A stretch of DNA of 24,502 nt from positions 1 to 24,502 of the IMG/VR virus record IMGVR_UViG_3300028822_000091; one strand, 5' to 3'. Positions 7,621 to 14,335 of this stretch are shown here, piece after piece (position 1 is the first letter of the stretch; the number at the start of each line of letters is the position of its first letter). Made by a program: the position numbers and the translations under genes. This stretch comes from a virus. The notes beneath the pieces were generated by a model. That model saw only the letters and a program-made list of their open reading frames with translations, did not search any database and had not been told where the DNA came from.

Positions 7621-8322
7621 CTATATTTTAATCGCAGCATTAAGTCCTATCTGCTTAATTGTCTGCGAAGAAACATTGAAGAGTTTCTCATGTCGAACAA
7701 AGAACGACATGGGATACCTTATAAGTTTTAAAGTTTCATGAGAAGCTAATACTTCTCTATCGCCTATTCCTTCTTGAACAACTTTAAACCCATGCGTACC
7801 AAATAAAGGCAAACTAAAATGCATTAAGTCTTCGAACCACAGTGCAGTGTCCATTGCAACATGAGATTCTCTTGCATATACATAAAAGGTTACCCAGCTA
7901 TCATAAGGCAACACATATGTTTGAAGCTCCTCACCAGGAACTGTTGGGTGAGGACCAACGCTTTTAAGTAAAGGCCTGACGGCTTTGATACCTCCGATTC
8001 CGGCAGGTCCTCTGTCTAATCGACCAGGGACTCTACTTTTCAAGAAATAAGTAACTGTTCTTGTTTTTATGGTTTCTGGCGGAATATCTTCCGTAAATAA
8101 CAACCTCTTATCTTCGTCAATACCTTCAGAATCTTGCTTTAGGCTAATAGCCTTATCAATAAGTTTGAAAAAATAGCTAAATGGATAACTTTCTAGTGAA
8201 AACTCTTTGTTGACTGTTTCAATATGCTTTTCGATTAATGTATTCGTGTCTAATTCTTCTTTCGTGAGCCTTGTCGTTAACGATTTTTCATCATCGTATG
8301 TGATTTCATCTATTCTCTGCAT
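7621..8322 (-). CDS. Neck or tail-completion (tail terminator-like) protein
   Basis: This 233-residue protein, counted from ATG 8322, lies just before the sheath gene, where head-tail joining and tail terminator genes usually sit. I chose this start because GGAG lies eight bases upstream; a GTG nine codons further upstream (8349) is possible but would lengthen the overlap. Visible features are an acidic and helical first half, then TRTVTYFLKSRVPGRLDRGP, LQTYVLPYDSWVTFYVYARE, a DTALWFEDLMHFSLPLF segment and LKLIRYPMSFFVRHEKLFNV. The alternating beta segments and one long helix are compatible with a tail terminator fold, but I cannot identify the family. It overlaps the upstream gene by 17 bases, suggesting coupled translation. 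Confidence 0.5.
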   Translation of the reverse strand: MQRIDEITYDDEKSLTTRLTKEELDTNTLIEKHIETVNKEFSLESYPFSYFFKLIDKAISLKQDSEGIDEDKRLLFTEDIPPETIKTRTVTYFLKSRVPGRLDRGPAGIGGIKAVRPLLKSVGPHPTVPGEELQTYVLPYDSWVTFYVYARESHVAMDTALWFEDLMHFSLPLFGTHGFKVVQEGIGDREVLASHETLKLIRYPMSFFVRHEKLFNVSSQTIKQIGLNAAIKI

Positions 8323-8854
8323 ACCAAACACTCCAGCGCCGCTCTTCACTAGCTCTTACTCTCCAATACTCTATTCTTCCAAAATCTGACCTAAAAGCAT
8401 CCGCACTAAAAACCTTAAAGAACTTTTGTCTTTGCTTAGGAGACACTACATCTCCATCTGCGTCTGTTTTAAGAATTATTAAATAATCATCATCAGTTAT
8501 ATCTACATTGTGCTCTATATAAAAATAAGCTTTATCGTATTCTTTATTTTGCCCAGGCTCTCTGCTATACATTGTATCGTCCTGGAAATAATTTATTACA
8601 TGTTCGTCCCAGTAAAAACCATGCCCTCTACAGTATTGGCAAAAATAGTCTCTATCTGGCTCATTAGTTATTTTATCTCGACACGGACAAGTTATCAAAT
8701 TACCATCAGAATCTCGTCTCATCTTGCGCAATAATCCAACTCTGCCTTTAGCTATTTCTACGCGACTGCCATCTAGTAGATTTTTCATCTCTTTGCGCAG
8801 GTCTATCTCTTTAATACCGCTAGAGGAGTATAGGCTTTTGTATGGATCTACCAC
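8306..8854 (-). CDS. Neck protein with a CPC...CxxCxGxG zinc-type motif
   Basis: This 182-residue protein starts at GTG 8854, with AGGAGAGGAAA immediately upstream; the start lies inside the last codons of the preceding gene (7-base overlap). Residues 55-80 contain CPCRD and then FCQYCRGHG, four closely spaced cysteines plus a histidine, like a treble-clef or rubredoxin-like zinc site. The rest is mixed: an N-terminal helix (LRKEMKNLLDGSRVEIAKGR) and later beta segments (KAYFYIEHNVDITDDDYLII, FFKVFSADAFRSDFGRIEYW). Between adaptor-like and tail-completion-like genes, a head-completion or stopper role is plausible. The family is not recognised from sequence alone. Confidence 0.5.
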   Translation of the reverse strand: MVDPYKSLYSSSGIKEIDLRKEMKNLLDGSRVEIAKGRVGLLRKMRRDSDGNLITCPCRDKITNEPDRDYFCQYCRGHGFYWDEHVINYFQDDTMYSREPGQNKEYDKAYFYIEHNVDITDDDYLIILKTDADGDVVSPKQRQKFFKVFSADAFRSDFGRIEYWRVRASEERRWSVWYAENR

Positions 8855-9537
8855 TTTCCTCTCCTATTCTTAGGAACATAAGTTCTATACTTTCTTCTCG
8901 AACTTCTCATATCGTGTCTATACGTTTCTGTATTAGCAATAGGCCTCTCGCCTCTAAAGACTGGAGACCATTCTCTATTGACAGATATAGCATCACTGGA
9001 TAGTGCGCCTTTAACTGTATATTGAGACTTTTCTGCACCAAACCTTCCTAGCTCACCACCAGATTGCAACACACTTAGCCATCCATCAACACACTCTTCT
9101 AAATTATTTAGACGATCTCTTATCATATCGTCATTAGCAAACTTAGAGACAGACAAGTCGCCTAAAGTCTTCTTAAAACCACCCACCAGTGCTCCGTCGC
9201 CACTGAGTGCTTGTAGTAGCATTAACTGAGCCTTGCAGATCGTATATCCCTTTCTAGCCTCTTTAAAATATTTACTATTTTCTATAGTCGCCATAAACAT
9301 ATTTGCATTGGCAGATAAGCTAGCTTCAAAAATAGCTAAGTTTATAGTATCGTCTGTTATGTCTTTTGCTATTGGTCCTAAGCTCAACCTCAACTGAATT
9401 ACACTTGCGTAGAGAGGACTATATGTCGTCGTAAAGCAATATTCAGAATCAGAAGATAAAGAAGACCCGTCTACTGCCTTAATGTCTTCAGACAAATATA
9501 AAGTAACTCTATTGTTTCCTAATAAAACACTTGCCAA
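8848..9537 (-). CDS. Head-tail adaptor-like protein
   Basis: This 229-residue ORF has no usable ATG near its start. TTG at 9537 is preceded by AGGGTGAT seven bases away and by an in-frame TGA at 9546-9544, so TTG is the likely initiator. The segment GPIAKDITDDTINLAIFEAS and the helical region to about residue 135 resemble the alpha-helical adaptor (connector) proteins that dock below the portal. The C-terminus is strongly basic (MRSSRRKYRTYVPKNRRGKW), which could contact DNA or the portal. It is first in the neck cluster, after a 100-bp gap with a promoter candidate. The assignment rests on helicity and synteny. Confidence 0.45.
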   Translation of the reverse strand: MASVLLGNNRVTLYLSEDIKAVDGSSLSSDSEYCFTTTYSPLYASVIQLRLSLGPIAKDITDDTINLAIFEASLSANANMFMATIENSKYFKEARKGYTICKAQLMLLQALSGDGALVGGFKKTLGDLSVSKFANDDMIRDRLNNLEECVDGWLSVLQSGGELGRFGAEKSQYTVKGALSSDAISVNREWSPVFRGERPIANTETYRHDMRSSRRKYRTYVPKNRRGKW

Positions 9538-9595
9538 ACTACATCACCCTATCTGAGGTTTATGGTTAAGTACTGGCCTATATCTTTCTTTTATT

Positions 9596-9604
9596 AGTAT
9601 ACCA
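9596..9604 (-). promoter_or_regulatory. Extended -10 promoter candidate in the 100-bp gap before the neck genes
   Basis: The gap 9538-9637 is the second longest non-coding stretch in the window. On the minus strand it contains TGGTATACT, an extended -10 (TGn plus TATACT) sixty bases before the TTG start at 9537. No good -35 lies 17 bp upstream; TTGTCA is 23 bp away. No terminator hairpin is visible after the preceding stop. The rest of the gap is AT-rich leader. Confidence 0.35.
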
Positions 9605-9637
9605 CACTAGAGGGAAATAAATTTTGACAAGAGAATA

Positions 9638-10720
9638 TTATTGGATTTGTATAGTGAGGACATTGCCGCTAACATCAAGCACAGTGGCTATTTCACCTGC
9701 TGCAGAAATTTCTGGATCACCATTAACTGCAGTTGCTATGACCCTAACGGTTTCAGGCGTTATGGTTGTCGGATCTAAATTTTTATTAAATTTTACTTCA
9801 ATGGTTACAATTGATTCTGGATCTAAGTTGGTGGCTCCATCTACAGGAGTTATTTCAACGATCATCAACGGAGAAGCTTCTTCAGAAGCAATTGACTCTA
9901 TACCGGTTGTTGAGCGTTCAGAAGGGGGGACAACAATAGAGCCACTTCCAGTATAGAATTGAAATGAGTAATTAGTATCCATAAGCTCATAAGGCTTTAC
10001 GATTGCGCTCCATTTGTCTCCAGAAGTGTGAGTAGCGTCTTTATCAAAAAATACACAAACCCCATTTTCTAATTCTCTCTTTCCGGTAGAAGTGAGTCCT
10101 TCAAAAGTAGTAAGAGGGTCAGATCCTTTCCACCAAACATATTCAGCTGCTCCTGTTTCGCCAGCAGATGAAATACGAATAAAGTATTGCTCAGATGCAT
10201 CTCCAGTAAAAGTGCCGCAGAAGTTAGCAGATTCGTTTGTCCCCACTTCTAACTTAGTATCAAATACACTTCTAGTAAAAATACCTGAATCAAAATCACT
10301 ATCAGGGCTAGTATCGCCAGCAACTAAGACGGTATATTTAACATTTGCACGAAAAGGAACTTCAGGAGTGAAGATAGCGGCTGTATTCCAGAGTGCACCG
10401 TCTCCATCGTAATCCTTTGTAGAATCATCAATCAAACCACCACTAGCATTCCTTCTTTCGAACCTTATAGTACCTTTGACCCTACCTCCATAATAAGGCG
10501 AAGAAAGTACGTCTAACTGTTGTAAAAAAGACTCTGGTTCAAATGGTTGCAATTCTCCATTAAAGAGAACATCATTGTCAGGCGCGGAAACAACAAAACT
10601 ACCTTCGTTAATGCTATTAAGATCTATTTCTTGATCGAACACCACAACTACACTATCACCAACTGGCATTCCTTGAGAACCGTGCGCAGGATATACGTCT
10701 ATTATATTCGGAGATGTCAT
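9638..10720 (-). CDS. Ig-like (Big_5-type) domain virion protein
   Basis: This 360-residue protein has a bacterial Ig-like domain at each end. The N-terminal one starts PNIIDVYPAHGSQGMPVGDS and continues VVVFDQEIDLNSIN; the C-terminal one (from about residue 285) reads VEITPVDGATNLDPES then VEVKFNKNLDPTTITPETV. The signatures 'P.dG...v....i.v.F...ld..ti....' match the Big_5/SbsA Ig-like family. The middle carries FTPEVPFRANVKYTVLVAG, typical of the end of such a domain, then a beta-rich region with WWKGSDPLTTF. Ig-like proteins decorate phage capsids, necks or tails and can bind carbohydrate; the location here is inferred from the gene lying just after the capsid cluster. Its ATG directly abuts the stop of the previous gene (TAAATG). 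Confidence 0.65.
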   Translation of the reverse strand: MTSPNIIDVYPAHGSQGMPVGDSVVVVFDQEIDLNSINEGSFVVSAPDNDVLFNGELQPFEPESFLQQLDVLSSPYYGGRVKGTIRFERRNASGGLIDDSTKDYDGDGALWNTAAIFTPEVPFRANVKYTVLVAGDTSPDSDFDSGIFTRSVFDTKLEVGTNESANFCGTFTGDASEQYFIRISSAGETGAAEYVWWKGSDPLTTFEGLTSTGKRELENGVCVFFDKDATHTSGDKWSAIVKPYELMDTNYSFQFYTGSGSIVVPPSERSTTGIESIASEEASPLMIVEITPVDGATNLDPESIVTIEVKFNKNLDPTTITPETVRVIATAVNGDPEISAAGEIATVLDVSGNVLTIQIQ

Positions 10721-11026
10721 TTAAAAATCATCCTCTTCTTCGTAGATGTCAAAGAAGCATTCATCTTCCTCTTCTTCGAACATATTAGTTTCAAGGTTAT
10801 CGTTTTCGTCTTTATTTTGATACAACTTAAGGAGGGCTTTTCTTTTTTCGCTAAGTTTATTTTTCTTAGCTTGTTCTTTACACTCTTTGACTATTTTTTC
10901 AGCAGTCTCTTTAGGAATATTGACAAACTTATCAAAATTATCTTTATCGAATTTGATATATTTTTTATCTAATTCTATTTTACCAAAGTCTACAAATACG
11001 AGATCACCATCTTTTTTCTCAGACAT
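10721..11026 (-). CDS. Small protein with acidic tail, unknown function
   Basis: This 101-residue protein starts at an ATG with AGGAG six bases upstream and overlaps the previous gene by eight bases. The N-terminal half has short beta-like segments (DLVFVDFGKIELDKKYIKF), the centre is a Lys-rich helix (ETAEKIVKECKEQAKKNK), and the end is extremely acidic (MFEEEEDECFFDIYEEEDDF). It forms a small unit with the acidic gene before it, downstream of the capsid terminator and promoter. I recognise no family. The acidic tail could act as a docking peptide or DNA mimic, but that is speculation. The same DNA encodes the SD (GAGG) of the Ig-like gene. Confidence 0.7.
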   Translation of the reverse strand: MSEKKDGDLVFVDFGKIELDKKYIKFDKDNFDKFVNIPKETAEKIVKECKEQAKKNKLSEKRKALLKLYQNKDENDNLETNMFEEEEDECFFDIYEEEDDF

Positions 11027-11552
11027 TTAATTCTCCTATTTTATTATCGACTTCTTTGAGAATGCTTTTTCGATTCTTATTGTCTATCTCTAATTCTTTT
11101 ATCGCCTTTAATAAACCGATAAGCTCTAGATCGTTTTTTAAACTTTTAATTATTTTTCTGCTAGTATTTCCGTTTTTAGACAAGATAGTATCGGCTTTTT
11201 CATAATCTTTTATAGATGGTTCTATTTCTTTATTTTCTTCACTTTTCTCTTCATCATCAGAAACAGTAACGGAAACAATGTCATAAGTAGAATTGTCTTC
11301 CTCTTCTATGTCACTTATATCTGGCGTGCTGTCTTCTGAACCTTGTTTGTATAGAGACTTTATGTCGTTACCTTCTATATCAACAATATCAATACACCTT
11401 GTCCGATAGGACTCTTTAATTATATCATAAGACTGCTTATCTAATGTCTTTAAATCAATAATTGGAGAGATGTCATTCCCATGTATGAAAATATCTAAAT
11501 CCGGTAGGCCCCAAAAAGAAACCTCCAGTAATTTTATTTGTATGTATCTCAT
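11019..11552 (-). CDS. Acidic protein of unknown function after the capsid gene
   Basis: This 177-residue protein has an apparent N-terminal folded part (MRYIQIKLLEVSFWGLPDLD to about residue 58). Then follow an acidic, Ser/Glu-rich linker (about 70-115, with DISDIEEED and SDDEEKSEENKE) and a Lys/Glu/Ile-rich helical C-terminus (KIIKSLKNDLELIGLLKAIK), probably a coiled coil. I recognise no family. Its start region is unusual: the ATG at 11552 overlaps the TGA of a seven-codon ORF generated by a tandem duplication, and the best SD (AAGGAG) is positioned for that upstream ORF. It is the first gene after the capsid terminator and is likely transcribed from the overlapping promoter. Confidence 0.7.
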   Translation of the reverse strand: MRYIQIKLLEVSFWGLPDLDIFIHGNDISPIIDLKTLDKQSYDIIKESYRTRCIDIVDIEGNDIKSLYKQGSEDSTPDISDIEEEDNSTYDIVSVTVSDDEEKSEENKEIEPSIKDYEKADTILSKNGNTSRKIIKSLKNDLELIGLLKAIKELEIDNKNRKSILKEVDNKIGELNV

Positions 11553-11573
11553 ATTATTTGTATGTATCTCATA
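11534..11573. repeat. 20-bp perfect tandem duplication over a translation start
   Basis: Two adjacent identical 20-bp copies, ttatttgtatgtatctcata on the plus strand, lie at 11534-11553 and 11554-11573. Read on the minus strand each copy carries an ATG and begins the peptide MRYIQI. Because 20 is not a multiple of three, the copies are in different frames. Confidence 0.95.
11549..11572 (-). CDS. Seven-codon leader ORF (MRYIQII) coupled to the next gene
   Basis: The upstream copy of the 20-bp duplication gives ATG at 11572, nine bases after AAGGAG, and the frame closes at TGA 11551-11549. That TGA overlaps the ATG of the 177-residue gene (ATGA). The arrangement is classical for translational coupling. 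Whether the peptide matters, or the ORF is only a by-product of the duplication, is unknown. Confidence 0.45.
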   Translation of the reverse strand: MRYIQII

Positions 11574-11594
11574 TAACTAAACTCCTTTTTTATT

Positions 11595-11623
11595 ATTATA
11601 TACAAAAAAAGGGGAGATGTGAA
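11595..11623 (-). promoter_or_regulatory. Sigma70-like promoter overlapping the capsid terminator
   Basis: On the minus strand TTCACA (11623-11618, five of six matches to TTGACA) is followed by a 17-bp spacer and TATAAT (11600-11595). The -35 lies in the loop edge and descending arm of the terminator hairpin, and the U-tract lies in the spacer. The predicted start would be near 11588, leaving a very short leader with AAGGAG before ATG 11572. It would drive the two acidic genes and the Ig-like gene. Confidence 0.55.
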
Positions 11624-11637
11624 GAACACATCCCCCC
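11604..11637 (-). terminator. Intrinsic terminator after the major capsid gene
   Basis: On the minus strand an 11-bp stem GGGGGGATGTG/CACATCTCCCC (ten Watson-Crick pairs and one G-T wobble) with loop TTCTT is followed by seven T residues. It starts 32 bp after the capsid stop codon. The plus-strand reading has no T-tract, so it is one-directional. Confidence 0.9.
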
Positions 11638-11668
11638 TCAAACACAGGAGTTAACAATAAGTTAAGAT

Positions 11669-12913
11669 TTAAAAGATAGCAGTAGTGGCATCAATAGTGT
11701 CGTATTCGCCAGCAGCAGAAATAACGCTCTGAGCAGGAAGAGTAATTTCATTATACTCAATAGGAATACTGCGCATAACAGAGATACCCTTACCTTCATC
11801 GTACATGAAGAGTCCATATTTCTCTTTTAGCTTAATCTTAGTCAATTCAACCGACTTGTCTCGCCAGTCTTCCATAGAAACGCCTTCCTCAACAATCAAA
11901 GCACCAATGGCATTAGAGTCAGCAAGGATGATGTCGCCAAGCTCGTTGTCGACGTCAAATGGCATAAATGGGGAAACCAGCACGGTGAGTGGGTATGGGA
12001 AATAACTAGGAACGTTTGGCTTGCTCGTAAGAGTAGGATCAATCGCACTAAGCTCAGTTGCAGACTCACCAGCAACGTTACTACCAGGAGTAAACGAACC
12101 TAGGCCAGTCTTAGTAATCTGAGACTGGATAAGCTTGCCTTGCTTAGGTGGTTGAGCCTGTTGGAATAGAGTAGCATTGCCGATATTCTGTGCAACTTTT
12201 GCAAGCAGAGGATCGATTAGCCACATGCTCCACATCATAGGCGACATAAGAAGGATATTAGGAATAAATCCTTGCTGCATCTGGAATGCATAAGCCTTCA
12301 TGAGGTCGCGCATAGTCATAGAGCCATTCGCTGCGCCCTGAGCATTACGGCCAGTAGTAACACCAAACATCGAATCAGTTGGGTTCTTGTTGTCAAATAG
12401 CGTGACGCCCATACCGCTCATCATATTAAAGCCTTTTTGCTCTTTCTTACGAGCGAGAGCACGAGACATTTGCCTGATGTGAGTATTGATGATATCGAAA
12501 GTCGCATGGTCCAACATTTCGTCGGAGAGAGCAACCGCGAGACCTGTTTTACCAATACCTACGGTCATCGAACCAGGAGTGATGTTCAGAGAACGCTCGG
12601 GGTACGACTGACCTTCAGCAATCTCGGCAGCTTCCATTGCAGAGATCGATGGGAAATGCCACTCAGTAAGTGGCTGGTTTTCAATAGTGTCCAATAACGA
12701 AGGAATGATCAAAAGAGGCTCAACTGGCTCAACAGCGATTGTTTGAACAATGCGGGGAAGCCATTCACGAGCATTAGGAGTCATAATTGCGTCATTGACA
12801 GATAGTTGGCGATTAGCAACCTTGTTATAGCCGCCGCTCATCCATGTGTCTCGCCACATGTCGAAATCGTCGCCAAATAGTTCTCCGTATGAATATTGTT
12901 TATGTTTAGGCAT
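11669..12913 (-). CDS. Major capsid protein (HK97-fold type)
   Basis: This 414-residue protein has AGGAGGAG before its ATG and lies after the protease-scaffold and one capsid-associated gene. It has a short N-terminal arm (MPKHKQYSYGELFGDDFDMW), then MTPNAREWLPRIVQTIAVEP, and an EWHFPSISAMEAAEIAEGQS segment like the extended loop region of HK97-fold capsids. A central helical part follows (TIMRDLMKAYAFQMQQGF-like, with PNILLMSPMMWSMWLIDP), then YPLTVLVSPFMPFDVDNELG with DIILADSNAIGALIVEEGVS and a beta-rich end containing KYGLFMYDEGKGISVM. This last block, covering P-domain and A-domain strands, is typical of myovirus capsid proteins. A strong terminator follows, fitting an abundantly transcribed gene. 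No cleavage site is assigned; proteolytic maturation is expected because a prohead protease is encoded nearby. Confidence 0.82.
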   Translation of the reverse strand: MPKHKQYSYGELFGDDFDMWRDTWMSGGYNKVANRQLSVNDAIMTPNAREWLPRIVQTIAVEPVEPLLIIPSLLDTIENQPLTEWHFPSISAMEAAEIAEGQSYPERSLNITPGSMTVGIGKTGLAVALSDEMLDHATFDIINTHIRQMSRALARKKEQKGFNMMSGMGVTLFDNKNPTDSMFGVTTGRNAQGAANGSMTMRDLMKAYAFQMQQGFIPNILLMSPMMWSMWLIDPLLAKVAQNIGNATLFQQAQPPKQGKLIQSQITKTGLGSFTPGSNVAGESATELSAIDPTLTSKPNVPSYFPYPLTVLVSPFMPFDVDNELGDIILADSNAIGALIVEEGVSMEDWRDKSVELTKIKLKEKYGLFMYDEGKGISVMRSIPIEYNEITLPAQSVISAAGEYDTIDATTAIF

Positions 12914-12928
12914 ATTTTCTCCTCCTAA

Positions 12929-14317
12929 TTACCGCATAATAAGATTAACAATAAGCATTCTATCCGCAGAGTAGGAATACGAAAGCTGGTCTGTGCGGCC
13001 ACCAGTTGCACTACCAGGCAACTGATTCTTAGGATCAGTAGCACCCGGATGCAGTGTCCGAACTCTGTCTAGATAGGCCTTAGGAAATCTCTCTTCCCCA
13101 ATAACCTGACCAACGACGCCAAATACGTGATGGTCAATGGCCTGTTGAAGCTGAAGTGCGATAGCAGCATCGCTGTCGCTATCGAAATCTGGATCAGCCG
13201 AATAAACGCTACCGCCAGAATCGTATCCTTCGGCAGCGCTAAAGTCCAAGCTTGCAGGAACTAGATTGCTATCTTCGTCATAAGTCAAGACAGTACCAAA
13301 CTTAACATCGCCAGTAGCAACAACAAAGCTTTGCATTCTGCTATCAGACGAACTAACAGTATCCTCATAATGGAAATAAGTTACTGTAGAAGCAGTTGTA
13401 AATGGCGAAGGAATTGCATTCCCGCCAGCTTCGTACAAGAACAAAAGACCAAGCTCTTCATCGATAAAGAAATCGCCAGCTGCCTTAACCAATTCAACAG
13501 AGGCTACTTCGCTAGTAAGTCCGCCTTCAGAGTCAGAGATTGGGGTAGCCAGTGTAGTCTTGGCAACAGGATGTTTCTCAAACGAATAAGCAACAATGTC
13601 GTCACCGTCTGAAATGACATCATCATATTTTGGCAGCTCTGAGAGTGGCTTAGAGCCAAACCAACCGCCGACACGAGCGGTAGTCGACCAATCTAGAGCA
13701 CCAGTAGTATTATCAAGTGCGCCATTCATTTCTTCTGCAGTCGCCTTCGCTGGGAAGTGAGGAACAGTGATAACACGGTCACAAAGAACAGAAACCTGAT
13801 GCTGAGCTTGGAAGTTGTGATACTTAAAGGTTGTGGGGTCGTATGGATCAGATGCGAAAGAATCATACATGTTCATTGGAGCAATACCGATAGGTTTGCT
13901 AATGAAATCAAATGCCCTTTCAGAAGCTCCGATGACGCCCTTGTCACGAAGAGCTGCAGTGACCTGAGCTTCAGTGTAATCGACAGCCGCAGTGACAGCC
14001 ACACCAGTAGTCAAGTCCTTGACTCCAGCTTCAACGTCATTAGCGGTGTAAGACAGAACGGTTGTGCCCGAGGCCACATTGAATTTCTTCTTCAATCCTG
14101 CTGGTACGACATTGCCGACTGCGTCAAGAGCAACAACCTTACCAAGAGAAATGCTAATCCAATGCTCCAGCGCTTTATCATAACGCTGAACTGGGACCCA
14201 AGGGGCAATATGAAATTCTGCATGTGGACGAACGCTTTCGGAATGCTCTACATTAGGAGTAATCCGACCCATTTCGTCGTAAACTTTATGCTGTGGGCTA
14301 TAACCTCTTAGAGACAT
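12929..14317 (-). CDS. Probable capsid-associated (decoration-like) protein
   Basis: This 462-residue protein sits between the protease-scaffold and major capsid genes, with the strong site GGAGGTAAATATGTCT. It is rich in Asp, Ser, Gly and Ala and probably beta-structured. Two segments resemble each other and the core strand of small capsid decoration proteins: LGKVVALDAVGNVVPAGL (about residues 58-75) and FGTVLTYDEDSNLVPASL (about 345-362). Near the N-terminus is FHIAPWVPVQRYDKALEHW. I do not recognise the family with certainty. Given the gene order, an outer-surface capsid component or a second head protein is most plausible. The protein ends in a short hydrophobic segment (LIVNLIMR). Confidence 0.5.
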   Translation of the reverse strand: MSLRGYSPQHKVYDEMGRITPNVEHSESVRPHAEFHIAPWVPVQRYDKALEHWISISLGKVVALDAVGNVVPAGLKKKFNVASGTTVLSYTANDVEAGVKDLTTGVAVTAAVDYTEAQVTAALRDKGVIGASERAFDFISKPIGIAPMNMYDSFASDPYDPTTFKYHNFQAQHQVSVLCDRVITVPHFPAKATAEEMNGALDNTTGALDWSTTARVGGWFGSKPLSELPKYDDVISDGDDIVAYSFEKHPVAKTTLATPISDSEGGLTSEVASVELVKAAGDFFIDEELGLLFLYEAGGNAIPSPFTTASTVTYFHYEDTVSSSDSRMQSFVVATGDVKFGTVLTYDEDSNLVPASLDFSAAEGYDSGGSVYSADPDFDSDSDAAIALQLQQAIDHHVFGVVGQVIGEERFPKAYLDRVRTLHPGATDPKNQLPGSATGGRTDQLSYSYSADRMLIVNLIMR

Positions 14318-14335
14318 ATTTACCTCCTCTATTAA

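Noticed and set aside
10547-10972. Open frame on the plus strand of 141 codons, very Phe/Ile-rich
   Set aside because: It is antisense to the acidic 101-residue gene and the start of the Ig-like gene. Glu/Asp/Lys codons read backwards give Phe/Ile/Leu-rich sequence, and there is no ribosome site.
13757-14311. Plus-strand frame of 184 codons
   Set aside because: It lies antisense within the 462-residue capsid-associated gene and shows no recognisable protein features or plausible ribosome site.
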